From assembly GCF_000504205.1 (NCBI RefSeq), contig NZ_AZAJ01000001.1:1090879-1154878 (forward strand): DNA of 64,000 bases. Direction: 5' to 3'. Below are positions 38,647 through 47,130 of this stretch, in pieces (position 1 is the first letter of the stretch; the number at the start of each line of letters is the position of its first letter). Under the pieces are notes generated by a model. It worked only from the letters and a program-made list of their open reading frames with translations. It did not search any database and was not told the DNA's origin. The position numbers were made by a program, and so were the translations under genes. Origin of the DNA: Methanolobus tindarius DSM 2278 (GTDB lineage Archaea; Halobacteriota; Methanosarcinia; Methanosarcinales; Methanosarcinaceae).

Positions 38647-39987
38647 ATGGCATTTTTCGGAACAAATGGTGTAAGGGGAATAGCAAACGAATACATAACT
38701 CCACAACTTGCAATTGATGTTGCAAGGAGTATTGGAACCTATATGGGTTCTAAAGGTGTTGTTGCAATAGGCAGGGATACAAGGGCTTCCGGAGAAATGT
38801 TAAAATCCGCTGCAATTGCAGGTGCACTTTCATCAGGACTTACAGTGATTGATGTGGGCATTTGCCCGACCCCTTCTGTCCAGTATTATGTAAAAGAATA
38901 TGCAGATGCGGGAATTGTTGTAACAGCATCCCACAATCCCAGAGAGTACAACGGTATAAAGCTCATCGCAGCAGACGGTAGTGAAATGTCACGCGAAGGA
39001 GAACGTGATATCGAGAAAATATACTACTCCAAAGAGTTCAGCGCTGCATCATGGGAAAAGACAGGAGACCTGCGCCATGACAGTAATGCCAATGAATTCT
39101 ACCTTGATGGTATTATCAATTCTGTTGACAACAAACTTATCCGCGGGAAAAAGTTCAAGGTCGTTGTTGATACCGGATGCGGAGCCGGTTCTGTAACATT
39201 GCCATTCCTTTTACAGAAACTTGGATGTGAGGTAATCACACTCAATGGCCAGGTGGACGGAACTTTCCCATGGAGAAACCCGGAACCAACACCAGACGTA
39301 CTCACAGAGCTTGCTGACATTGTGAAGCTGTCCGGTGCAAACATGGGAGTTGCGCAGGATGGAGACGCAGACCGTGCAGTATTCTTTGACGAAAATGGTA
39401 ACTTCATCGAAGAGGAAATCCAGCTTGCAATGATGGCAAAATATGTCCTTGCAAGGAAAAAGGGACCAATAGTCACACCGGTTAGTTCCTCATCACGTAT
39501 GCTTGATGTTGCCAAAGAAGCAGGCGTTGAACTTGCATGGACAGCCGTCGGATCCATCAATGTGGCACGCAAGATGATGGAGATTGATGCAGTCTTTGGA
39601 GGAGAAGGTAATGGAGGACTTATCTTCCCGGAACACCAGTACTGCCGTGACGGTGCCATGGCATGTGCAAAATTCCTCGAGATTATCGCAAACGGACAGA
39701 AACTTTCCGAACTCGCTCAAAGTGTTCCTGAGTACTTTAACTCAAAGACGAAGATAAAGATCGAGGACTCAACTGCAACTATGGATAAAGTCAAAAAGGA
39801 TGTTCTTGCAGGAGATAATGAGGTCGACACCACAGACGGAGTAAAAGTCTGGTACAACGATGGATGGGTGCTTATAAGACCATCAGGAACTGAGCCAATT
39901 ATCAGAATATTTGCAGAATCAAAGACAAAGGAAAGAGCAGATGCTCTTATGAATGAGGGTGTTGAGATTGTCAACAAATCAAAGTAA
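38647..39987 (+). CDS. glmM: Phosphoglucosamine mutase / phosphohexomutase
   Basis: 446 residues. Starts MMAFFGTNGVRGIAN, with the phosphoserine loop in VVTASHNPREYNGIK, the metal loop DGDADR, the sugar loop GGEGNGGLIF and phosphate-binding RPSGTEPIIRIFAE. It interconverts hexosamine- or hexose-1- and 6-phosphates for surface glycans. ATG at 38647; the neighbouring TTG is less likely. Confidence 0.9.
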   Translation: MAFFGTNGVRGIANEYITPQLAIDVARSIGTYMGSKGVVAIGRDTRASGEMLKSAAIAGALSSGLTVIDVGICPTPSVQYYVKEYADAGIVVTASHNPREYNGIKLIAADGSEMSREGERDIEKIYYSKEFSAASWEKTGDLRHDSNANEFYLDGIINSVDNKLIRGKKFKVVVDTGCGAGSVTLPFLLQKLGCEVITLNGQVDGTFPWRNPEPTPDVLTELADIVKLSGANMGVAQDGDADRAVFFDENGNFIEEEIQLAMMAKYVLARKKGPIVTPVSSSSRMLDVAKEAGVELAWTAVGSINVARKMMEIDAVFGGEGNGGLIFPEHQYCRDGAMACAKFLEIIANGQKLSELAQSVPEYFNSKTKIKIEDSTATMDKVKKDVLAGDNEVDTTDGVKVWYNDGWVLIRPSGTEPIIRIFAESKTKERADALMNEGVEIVNKSK

Positions 39988-40027
39988 AATTCACATTCAG
40001 AAAATAGGCTTTTATTTGTAAAACAAA

Positions 40028-40627
40028 TCAAGCTTTTCCTCTTGATTCACCAAGGACGATTCCCGTAGCAATCAAATGAGCAACTCGAAGTGGCTCAGGG
40101 ATATTGCTCCTTGTTGATGTTATTTTTATTATTTTTGCAGCCATTTCATAATCCAGTCCGCAACACTGAAAGAAAACAGGATTATCATCATCTTTTGTTA
40201 CCACGCTACTGATCTTGCTAGCCTTTCTTATGATTTCCATCCTTGTTTCAGGTTCAGGCAGAAATAAAAGAGCTTTTTCTATACTTTCAAAATCAGGCAG
40301 GTCGCGCATCAGGACAATAACAGGAATATTGGTTCTTTCATAAAGAGAAACTATATCAACCGGATTGAATCCACCATAAGTGACACCATCCAGCATTATA
40401 GCGCGTATCTGAGGCAAATGTTTGCTGCAATTTACCATTGAAACTATACTGTCTGTTGCGTCCAGACCATCCCTTGTAACCTCTGAGCGAAGTACACCAT
40501 CAAGCCATTTTCCACCACGAAAGAAGGCTCCGACTATTGTGATCTTATCGCTGATAAGTGCAGAATCATCTATACCAAGTATGCGGATCTCATCTTTAAT
40601 GTGAAAATTGTGGTGTGTGCTATTCAC
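40028..40627 (-). CDS. DUF99 (endonuclease dU-like) protein
   Basis: 199 residues beginning with GTG. The DUF99 pattern is RILGIDDSAL, FFRGGKWLDGVL, IMLDGVTYGGFNPVD and the C-terminal PEPLRVAHLIATGIVLGESRG. Some members cut DNA at deaminated bases; others are uncharacterised. Convergent with glmM. Confidence 0.8.
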   Translation of the reverse strand: MNSTHHNFHIKDEIRILGIDDSALISDKITIVGAFFRGGKWLDGVLRSEVTRDGLDATDSIVSMVNCSKHLPQIRAIMLDGVTYGGFNPVDIVSLYERTNIPVIVLMRDLPDFESIEKALLFLPEPETRMEIIRKASKISSVVTKDDDNPVFFQCCGLDYEMAAKIIKITSTRSNIPEPLRVAHLIATGIVLGESRGKA

Positions 40628-40675
40628 AAAAAATAGTATGAAAAAAGGTAGTGAAGTAACTTACCAGCAGGAATG

Positions 40676-41965
40676 TTAAATGAACATTCCTTCCGGAAGA
40701 ACTTCTTTTTCAGTTTCTTTCTTTGACATGACTTTCTGTACAGACTCAAGGAAATCATCCATAGTGATTGTTTTCTTGTCAAGTCTTACAGCAAGCATAC
40801 CTGCTTCCATGGCAATAGCATTCAAGTCTGCACCGCTTGCTTTTTCGGTGAGTTTTGCCAGTTTCCTGTAGTCAAGATCATCTGCAACGGACATGAAACG
40901 TGTGTGTATCCGGAAGATATTCGCACGTGCTTCTTCATCCGGCATTGGTACATTGACTATCCTGTCAAATCTTCCAGGTCTTAGAATTGCAGGGTCAAGA
41001 ACATCAAGCCTGTTAGTAGCTGCGATAATTCTCACATCACCCCTGTTATCAAAACCATCCATTTCCGCAAGCAACTGCATGAGCGTTCTCTGGACTTCAC
41101 GGTCTGCACCGTTGGTGTCATTCAGACGTCTTGAAGCAATTGCATCAAGTTCATCAATGAAGATGATACTCGGGGATTTTTTCCTTGCCATTTCAAAGAG
41201 TTCTCTGACAAGTTTTGAACCGTCACCAATGTATTTTTGTATCAGTTCAGAACCTACCACCCTGATGTAAGTGGCTTCAGTCCTGTGTGCAACGGCCTTT
41301 GCCAGTAATGTCTTACCGGTTCCAGGCTCACCGTACAGCAAGACTCCTTTTGGCGGAGTGATACCTATACGCTGAAAAGCCTCCGGTTTTGTCAGTGGTA
41401 ATTCTACAGATTCTATCAGTTCCTGTATCTGTGAATCAAGTCCACCTATATCTTCGTAGTCCACATCCTGTGACTCTATTACCTCCATTGCTGAAACTGC
41501 AGGGTCTTCACTTGTCGGGATTACTTCCACGATCGCAAGTGTCTGCTGGTTCAATGCAACTTTTGCACCTGGAACTAAAGATTCTTCACTCAGGTACTGG
41601 GATACATTGACCATAAACTGCGGTCCCGTGGAGCTTCTTACAAGCACCTTTTCCTCAGAAATGACATCCATTATTGTTGCCACTACAAGAGGAACTGTTT
41701 TCAGACGGTCAACTTCCGCCTGCAGTCTGCGCACCTCACGTTCGTATTTAAGCTTCTGGCTCTCAACAAAACGTTTTTCTGACTCGATTTGGTCGCATTG
41801 TTCCTTCAGGAGAGTATTCCTGGACTCTAACTGTCTCATTCGGTCTAACAGATATTTGGAAAAGTCTTCCTCGTTATCTGTACCGACATAGTCATAGTCG
41901 GCTTTGTTCACAGAGGTAAAATCATACCTGCCGTGCTCAAAGTCACTGTCGCTGGTCTCGCTCAT
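40676..41965 (-). CDS. pan: Proteasome-activating nucleotidase PAN
   Basis: AAA+ unfoldase that feeds the 20S proteasome, 429 residues. N-terminal coiled coil ([16 protein letters not shown]...), OB domain, then AAA module with [20 protein letters not shown] and arginine-finger region. I start at ATG 41965 ([12 protein letters not shown]). The C-terminus is PEGMFI: hydrophobic-Phe-X rather than the hydrophobic-Tyr-X docking motif of best-known PAN proteins. Confidence 0.95.
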   Translation of the reverse strand: MSETSDSDFEHGRYDFTSVNKADYDYVGTDNEEDFSKYLLDRMRQLESRNTLLKEQCDQIESEKRFVESQKLKYEREVRRLQAEVDRLKTVPLVVATIMDVISEEKVLVRSSTGPQFMVNVSQYLSEESLVPGAKVALNQQTLAIVEVIPTSEDPAVSAMEVIESQDVDYEDIGGLDSQIQELIESVELPLTKPEAFQRIGITPPKGVLLYGEPGTGKTLLAKAVAHRTEATYIRVVGSELIQKYIGDGSKLVRELFEMARKKSPSIIFIDELDAIASRRLNDTNGADREVQRTLMQLLAEMDGFDNRGDVRIIAATNRLDVLDPAILRPGRFDRIVNVPMPDEEARANIFRIHTRFMSVADDLDYRKLAKLTEKASGADLNAIAMEAGMLAVRLDKKTITMDDFLESVQKVMSKKETEKEVLPEGMFI

Positions 41966-41990
41966 GTGCCTCCGAATACTATTTAAGTGC

Positions 41991-42009
41991 AAAGGGTATA
42001 TAGCCCTTT
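41991..42009. promoter_or_regulatory. Shared divergent promoter of pan and mbf1
   Basis: A TATATA element (41997-42002) is flanked by AAAGGG and CCCTTT inverted halves. It lies 32 bp from the pan ATG and 47 bp from the mbf1 ATG, a fitting distance for initiation in both directions; no other good TATA is in the 83-bp gap. Confidence 0.5.
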
Positions 42010-42048
42010 CGTAAAGAAGAGATTAGACACTTTATGAGTTGAAGATCT

Positions 42049-42540
42049 ATGCAGTGTGAAATATGTGGCGCCGAGATCAGAGGCGGTTCTTTTAAAGTAA
42101 ATATTGACGGTAGTGAACTTACAGTTTGTGGAAGATGCTCACAATATGGCACTTCAGCAGGCAAGCGCAACCCAGTGTCCAAAAAAGTTGCACCTGTAAG
42201 CCGTCGGCCAGCTCCTGCAACAAGAAGCAGCAGGCCACCAAGGAAAGCCCCTGGAATGATAGTTGACGAACTTGTAGACGAGTACGGTCAGGCAATAAAA
42301 GAAGCAAGAGAAAGAAAAAAGTGGTCACATGACCAGCTGGCTTCTAAAATTAAAGAAAAATCAACACTTATTAAAAAGATAGAGCGTGAAGAGATCGTAC
42401 CTGAGGACGATGTTCGTCAGAAGATAGAGAAAGCACTCGATATCAAGCTCACCGAAAGAACCGGAGAGAATGATTGGAGTGGTGAAAGACTTAACCGTGG
42501 AACTACTCTTGGGGACATTGTGACCATCAAGAGAAAATAA
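42049..42540 (+). CDS. mbf1: Multiprotein bridging factor type 1 (aMBF1)
   Basis: 163 residues. N-terminal zinc ribbon CEICGAEI...CGRC (about 3-28), a basic proline-rich linker (about 38-70), then a helix-turn-helix domain (about 75-130) with EARERKKWSHDQLASKIKEK. Archaeal MBF1 binds ribosomes and may act in translation. Divergent from pan. Confidence 0.9.
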   Translation: MQCEICGAEIRGGSFKVNIDGSELTVCGRCSQYGTSAGKRNPVSKKVAPVSRRPAPATRSSRPPRKAPGMIVDELVDEYGQAIKEARERKKWSHDQLASKIKEKSTLIKKIEREEIVPEDDVRQKIEKALDIKLTERTGENDWSGERLNRGTTLGDIVTIKRK

Positions 42541-42566
42541 AATATCAAAATTACCAGAGTGATAAA

Positions 42567-43382
42567 ATGAGCCTTGAAGGTAAAAAACTGGGATTTATCG
42601 GAACAGGAAAAATGGGCAGTGCATTAATTAAAGGAATATGCAATGCTGGACTGTTTTCCCCATCCGGCGTATATGCAAGTGACTTATACGAACCATCTCT
42701 TGATGAACTTAAGCAGAGTGCAGGAGTAAATGTCTCCACAGACAATGCAGCTACAGTTATCAATTCAGATATAATCGTGCTTGCAGTAAAACCACAGATC
42801 CTTAAGAAAGTGATTGCAGGTATAAAAGAGGATATTGGCTCCGACAAGCTTGTAATATCCATTGCAGCTGGTGTCAAACTTGCAGACATTGAAAGGGAGT
42901 TCAATGAAGGAACAAGAGTAATCAGAGTTATGCCAAATATCGCAGCTACTGTTGCTGAAGCTGCTTCTGCCATCACCCAGGGAAGTAACGCTTCAAAAGA
43001 AGATGCAGAGGATGCTCTTGCAATATTCGGTTCAGTAGGAAGCGCTATTCAGGTTCCTGAAAATCTCATGGATGCAGTGACTGGCCTTTCCGGCAGTGGA
43101 CCTGCATATATATTCCCTGTTATTGAAGCAATGGCAGATGGTGCTGTATATGAGGGACTTGACAGGAAGAGTGCACTTGTACTTGCAGCTCAGACGGTTC
43201 TGGGCGCTGCAAAAATGGCACTTGAAACTGAAACCCATCCTGGCGAACTTAAGGATATGGTTACATCTCCTGCAGGAACAACTATCAGGGGAATTAAAGT
43301 CCTGGAAGAATACGGTATCAGATCAGCTTTCATGCAGGCTGTAATTGAATCATCAAACCGTTCCAAGGAACTTGGAAAATAA
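42567..43382 (+). CDS. proC: Pyrroline-5-carboxylate reductase
   Basis: Last step of proline synthesis. 271 residues: Rossmann GFIGTGKMGSALIKGI (about 9-24), AVKPQILKKVI, IRVMPNIAATVAEAASA and the C-terminal GSGPAYIFPVIEAM plus SPAGTTIRGIKVLE. ATG after CCAGAGTGATAAA. Confidence 0.93.
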   Translation: MSLEGKKLGFIGTGKMGSALIKGICNAGLFSPSGVYASDLYEPSLDELKQSAGVNVSTDNAATVINSDIIVLAVKPQILKKVIAGIKEDIGSDKLVISIAAGVKLADIEREFNEGTRVIRVMPNIAATVAEAASAITQGSNASKEDAEDALAIFGSVGSAIQVPENLMDAVTGLSGSGPAYIFPVIEAMADGAVYEGLDRKSALVLAAQTVLGAAKMALETETHPGELKDMVTSPAGTTIRGIKVLEEYGIRSAFMQAVIESSNRSKELGK

Positions 43383-43572
43383 TAAATACCAGAAAATAAT
43401 AATCTCTACTATTGTTCTAGAACTGTATTTCCTGGAATAGAAAGGTTTATTACTGTAAAAAGTTTTAATTATATCTAGGCTAGGAAATCCAGGCATATTA
43501 GGTGCGGGAGCCTAAAAAAACGCAAACAATGAGAGAAGCATATGAAAAAATTACACAAGGGGATTTTCTGGA

Positions 43573-43941
43573 ATGGGGATTGGAGTTAAATCTTTTGCTG
43601 TAATCCGGGGTGACAATGCCGATAAAGTCAATGTGGCGTTACATGACCTTGAGCATTACGGGAGAATGAGGTTTGTATCAAAACCAAAGCGTATCGAGCC
43701 GGTTTATGCAGATACCCTGTTAGTAAGTGTTGCAGGCGTAGCACTAAAAGCAAAGTGCAATTCTGCTGCACTGGTAGAACTTGACAACAATGCAGGTGCT
43801 GCAATAAGCAAGTTAAGGAAGATACACCCTCCTGCCCATGTAGTTATAGTAAGTCCAAGGCACGAAGTCTATGATGAGCTAATGGACAAATCTGAACTAT
43901 ATCCAGAATTTGAGCGTAGTTTTGAACCCCAACACCACTAA
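43573..43941 (+). CDS. DUF356 protein
   Basis: 122 residues of a family restricted to methanogens (FAVIRGDNADKVNVALHDLEHY, AGAAISKLRKIHPPAHVVIVSPRH). The ATG follows AAGGGGATTTT. The 190-bp leader holds a TATA box (about 43463-43474) and a small TAGGCT...AGCCTA hairpin (43476-43514). Function unknown. Confidence 0.78.
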   Translation: MGIGVKSFAVIRGDNADKVNVALHDLEHYGRMRFVSKPKRIEPVYADTLLVSVAGVALKAKCNSAALVELDNNAGAAISKLRKIHPPAHVVIVSPRHEVYDELMDKSELYPEFERSFEPQHH

Positions 43942-43959
43942 GGATGTAACAAATTAAAG

Positions 43960-44421
43960 TTAATCGTTAGTATCTGTACCTGAGGTTATCTTTCTTAGTT
44001 TTTCAACATAACCGGGAAGGCTTTCAATATCTTTAATTTCTTTTTGTACCAGGGATACGATAAGTTCCCTTATTCTCATATCCGGATTGATTCCAAGAGC
44101 ATGCAGATTCTGCACGAGTTTATCAGCAAGAATATTACCTCTGCGATCCCAGTCAGTTAGAATAACTATTTGTTTTCCGGTCTTTGCGAGATCCTCACTG
44201 AAATTAACAAGAGAATGATGGGTAGCCAACCTGAAAGTACCATTGAACCCAAGAGACTTTAATGCAATTACATCCCTTTTTCCTTCCACAACTAAAATCG
44301 AATCCTGATTTACAAAATCCTGTAATTCACCCAGTAATTTGTCCATTTGTTCCATCCTTTTTTCATATACTATCAAAGGAGCTTTCAAATATCTTTTAGA
44401 GCCGGGTTTTCTTGGTCGCAT
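43960..44421 (-). CDS. Toprim-domain protein (RNase M5/primase-like, COG1658 type)
   Basis: 153 residues from ATG 44421 (MRPRKPGSKRY). The Toprim core has the glutamate in LVVEGKRDVIAL (about 51-62) and the DxD-like TDWDRRG (about 99-105). Basic ends suggest nucleic-acid binding. No SD and a TTTAAAG box about 25 bp upstream hint at a leaderless transcript. Confidence 0.75.
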   Translation of the reverse strand: MRPRKPGSKRYLKAPLIVYEKRMEQMDKLLGELQDFVNQDSILVVEGKRDVIALKSLGFNGTFRLATHHSLVNFSEDLAKTGKQIVILTDWDRRGNILADKLVQNLHALGINPDMRIRELIVSLVQKEIKDIESLPGYVEKLRKITSGTDTND

Positions 44422-44571
44422 GACAATAATCCATATCTTTAAAGTAGGTTCCTGATAGGTGTTCAAACAGGATTGTCAATTGCCTTTCATTTGATTAAAG
44501 AATGACCTTTGAAATCATGTAAAATGTAAGATGTAAAACACGCAAAATAAAAAGATTCTAAAAAGAGATAA

Positions 44572-44666
44572 CTATTACAAGTAAAGACCTGTCGCAATCG
44601 AAAGCAAACATTTTGGGATTGGGAGGGAATCGTTGCGACAGGATATGATAAATTTACTTGTAATAG
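44572..44666 (-). ncRNA. Two-tier hairpin RNA with C-rich loop, overlapping the end of a small ORF
   Basis: Outer arms CTATTACAAGTAAA (44666-44653) and TTTACTTGTAATAG (44585-44572) are perfect 14-bp complements. Inner arms CCTGTCGCAA (44642-44633) and TTGCGACAGG (44597-44588) are perfect 10-bp complements. A 10-nt/2-nt internal loop separates them. The 35-nt apical loop contains TTCCCTCCC followed by AATCCC. Beyond 44572 the RNA strand is U-rich (TCTCTTTTTAGAATCTTTTT), a likely termination site. The outer 5' arm carries the last codons and stop of the 26-aa ORF. Confidence 0.7.
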
Positions 44667-44734
44667 CGAACGAACTGATCAAACTGTTCATAGTAGTATG
44701 CTCTTTCTACCAGGTTTTCGAAATATTCATCCAT
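44654..44734 (-). CDS. 26-residue aromatic small protein
   Basis: ATG 44734 to TAA 44654 encodes MDEYFENLVER...QFVRYYK, 26 residues with ten Tyr/Phe and alternating acidic/basic positions, predicted amphipathic helix. GAGGTGA, nearly the full anti-SD complement, lies 5 nt upstream, and a TATA-like TTAATATATG (44764-44775, read on the minus strand) is about 30-40 bp upstream. Too short for standard gene callers. Length and style resemble small regulatory proteins of Methanosarcina mazei such as the 23-aa sP26 that binds glutamine synthetase, but I cannot establish homology. Confidence 0.72.
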   Translation of the reverse strand: MDEYFENLVERAYYYEQFDQFVRYYK

Positions 44735-44836
44735 GTATTTCACCTCAGACACTAGATTGTTTTCTGCATATATTAAGAAAAGGCAAGCGAGGTGAAAGTA
44801 TTCAAGCAAATAAAAACTACAACTTTCATATTAAGA

Positions 44837-45163
44837 TTAAACAGCATCATCAAGCAGATTGTCATTTAAAATTGCAATTATATGAGAATATTCAGCATTC
44901 TGCAAAAGAAGAGATTTCTTAGAATTATGCATCCCGTTTACAAAAGAGATTTCAGAACTGCGAAGTCCAAACAGGTCTGCAAGAGCGGAGATAAGCTGTT
45001 CATTGGCCTTGCCTTTCTGAGCATTCTGGGACAAGCGCACTTCAATTCTTTTTCTCCATAGATTATAGCCGCTTGGTACGCAAAGAACCTTCGAACCAGG
45101 CGTAACTTCAATATCAATAATAACCCCGGAATCCACCTCTTTTAAAGCATCCTCAAAAGACAT
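44837..45163 (-). CDS. DUF167/YggU-family protein
   Basis: 108 residues from ATG 45163 (MSFEDALKEVDSG). The DUF167 core is DIEVTPGSKV, RIEVRLSQNAQKGKANEQLISALADLFGL, with a C-terminal extension. Small conserved protein of unknown role. Confidence 0.8.
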   Translation of the reverse strand: MSFEDALKEVDSGVIIDIEVTPGSKVLCVPSGYNLWRKRIEVRLSQNAQKGKANEQLISALADLFGLRSSEISFVNGMHNSKKSLLLQNAEYSHIIAILNDNLLDDAV

Positions 45164-45524
45164 TGTACCAATTCTCCAGATTCCAGATAAATATCGGATA
45201 AACAAAACAAATGTATGTATGAAAAGAAGGATAATGCTGTCGTCTGACGCACTAACTCCGGGAGATCATCCTATTGGAATGTCCGCTGTCCTTCCCAGTT
45301 TCCCTCGTGACAGGCTTTATCGCACTATCCAGTATGTTACGTATTGAGGTTGTCTGTACAATCACCGATAGGCTCTGCCATGCTCTCATGCAAGGACCTA
45401 ACAATACGCATGATTACCTACTACAGCTTAGACATATAAATATAGCGTTTAAAAACGCGTATTAACAAGCAAACTGAATGCATATACTTGATAAGTCCTT
45501 ATAAAGGATTAAAGCCATTAATTA
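45164..45524. other. 362-bp gap: GC-richer block with possible 37-codon ORF, then AT-rich promoter
   Basis: Bases about 45229-45430 are clearly richer in G+C than the flanks. The block holds a plus-strand ORF at 45234-45347 (MLSSDALTPGDHPIG... to TGA, 37 codons) with AAGAAGGATA before it. It could be a small gene, decayed gene or structured RNA; I recognise none. A TATA-like CATATAAATATAG (about 45433-45445) probably serves the amidohydrolase at 45525. Confidence 0.35.
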
Positions 45525-46631
45525 ATGTTTATGTCATGGGAACAAACAATATCCGGAAAAATAATATACGGACCTGAAGCAGAGGTCATTGAAGGCTATA
45601 TTGTCGTAGAGGATGGCATCATTAAAGAAGTGCATGAGAAAAAAAATGATTCACAAATAATAATTGCTCCCTGTTTTGTAAATGCACATACACATATAGG
45701 AGATTCTGTCTGTAAAGATCCTGTTCTTGGAAAAAACATTGGTCACTATGTAAAACGGGAACTTGACCAGCTTGTTAAACCACCTGATGGCCTTAAACAC
45801 CGCATACTGAACAGTACATCCCGTGATGAAATGATTGAAGCTATGAAAAGCTCAATCTGCGATATGAATTACACAGGAACTTATGCTTTTGCGGACTTCA
45901 GAGAAGGCGGCTTAAATGGAATAAATGTTCTCAAAGAAGCTCTAAATTCTTCAGAAATAGAAGGAAGGATATTTGCCAGGCCAATTCAAATTGAAGATGC
46001 GGATAAACTCTGCACAGAGCTGGATGAAATACTGGAAAATGCTGACGGATTGGGAATGAGTGGCGCTAATGACATGAGTATGAGTATACTCGAAACTGCA
46101 AGAGAACAGGCGGCAAAATATGGAGCAACTTTTGCTATTCATTCCGGTGAAAGCAACCGAAGTGATATAGACAAGGCACTGTCACTTGATCCTGACATAT
46201 TAATACACATGACACATGCGGAAAAATATGACCTGAAAAGGGTTGCAGATGGAGATAAGCCCATAGTGGTTTGCCCCCGATCTAATTTTATCACTGGGGT
46301 TGGAATGGCACCCATTGCAAAAATGCTGGATATGGGTATAAAAGTGGCAATCGGAACTGATAATGTAATGTTAAACTCAGCCAACATGTTTTCAGAGATG
46401 GAAATTTTATCTAAAATTTTTGGCATAGAGGACAGACAAGTATTTATGATGTGTACGCTTATGGGTGCAACGATATTAGGACTTGAGAATACAGGTTCTA
46501 TTCTGGAAGGAAATAAAGCCAAAATCATGATCATTAATGGGAATTCAAGCAATCTCGCAGGTACAAGGGAAGTAATAAGCGGGATTGTGAGAAGGGCGCG
46601 ACCCGATGATATACTATCCATTATAACTTAG
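45525..46631 (+). CDS. Amidohydrolase-family deaminase-like enzyme
   Basis: 368 residues. Metal ligands: HxH in NAHTHIGD, histidine of AIHSGES, HMTHAE and the aspartate of GTDNVML. The composite beta-sandwich at both ends is typical of the ATZ/TRZ and guanine/deoxyadenosine deaminase branch. A purine-derivative or S-adenosylhomocysteine-related deaminase is likely; the substrate is unproven. Confidence 0.82.
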   Translation: MFMSWEQTISGKIIYGPEAEVIEGYIVVEDGIIKEVHEKKNDSQIIIAPCFVNAHTHIGDSVCKDPVLGKNIGHYVKRELDQLVKPPDGLKHRILNSTSRDEMIEAMKSSICDMNYTGTYAFADFREGGLNGINVLKEALNSSEIEGRIFARPIQIEDADKLCTELDEILENADGLGMSGANDMSMSILETAREQAAKYGATFAIHSGESNRSDIDKALSLDPDILIHMTHAEKYDLKRVADGDKPIVVCPRSNFITGVGMAPIAKMLDMGIKVAIGTDNVMLNSANMFSEMEILSKIFGIEDRQVFMMCTLMGATILGLENTGSILEGNKAKIMIINGNSSNLAGTREVISGIVRRARPDDILSIIT

Positions 46632-46660
46632 ATGGGATATATTCACGAAGGAGAGGGACA

Positions 46661-47119
46661 ATGACAAGCACTCTGTATAAAAATATATTTATTGCGACCG
46701 ATGGATCCAAACAAAACCAAAAAGCAGTTATGCACAGCGTTGAACTCGCTAAAATGAGTGGTGCAAAGTTATATGCAGGATACGTTGTTGATACTGCGGC
46801 TTTTGCATCTATCCCCATGGATGCCGGATGGGAAATGATGTATGAACTTCTGGAAAAGGAAGCAAACGGAGCTACTGAATCCGTTGAAGATCTGGCAAAG
46901 AAAGAAGGCGTAACTGTTGAGACAGTGGTTCTTGAAGGTAACCCAAGTCATGAAATCATCGAATTTGCTGATAACAACAACATCGACCTAATAATAATGG
47001 GAACTCTCGGAAAAACCGGATTTGACAGGTTCCTGCTTGGAAGTGTTGCTGAAAAGGTAACAAGAAACTCAAAGGTTCCTGTACTTGTTGTACGAGGGGA
47101 ATCTGAAAAGGATGAGTAA
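46661..47119 (+). CDS. Universal stress protein UspA-family
   Basis: 152 residues with the ATP-binding pattern: NIFIATDGSKQNQKAVMHS at the start and the GTLGKTGFDRFLLGSVAEKV loop followed by VPVLVVRG. Same direction and 11 bp upstream of the CBS-domain gene, so they are probably co-transcribed. Confidence 0.9.
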   Translation: MTSTLYKNIFIATDGSKQNQKAVMHSVELAKMSGAKLYAGYVVDTAAFASIPMDAGWEMMYELLEKEANGATESVEDLAKKEGVTVETVVLEGNPSHEIIEFADNNNIDLIIMGTLGKTGFDRFLLGSVAEKVTRNSKVPVLVVRGESEKDE

Positions 47120-47130
47120 GGAGTTTCACT

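Noticed and set aside
38516-38725. Minus-strand ORF over the larE-glmM gap
   Set aside because: Overlaps the glmM start and larE leader without an SD or family resemblance.
43529-43603. 24-codon ORF (MREAYEKITQGDF...) in front of DUF356
   Set aside because: No SD, and it overlaps the SD-supported DUF356 start in another frame; probably chance.
44572-44666. The 14-bp inverted repeats as terminal repeats of a miniature transposon
   Set aside because: No target-site duplication is visible, the arm contains the end of a well-initiated ORF, and nested complementary arms fit RNA pairing better.
44801-44890. Plus-strand short ORF after GAGGTGA opposite the DUF167 gene
   Set aside because: It runs antisense into the conserved DUF167 coding sequence and has poor composition; the SD match is likely coincidental.
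45229-45430. SRP RNA or RNase P RNA
   Set aside because: None of the conserved core sequences of either RNA is present on either strand.
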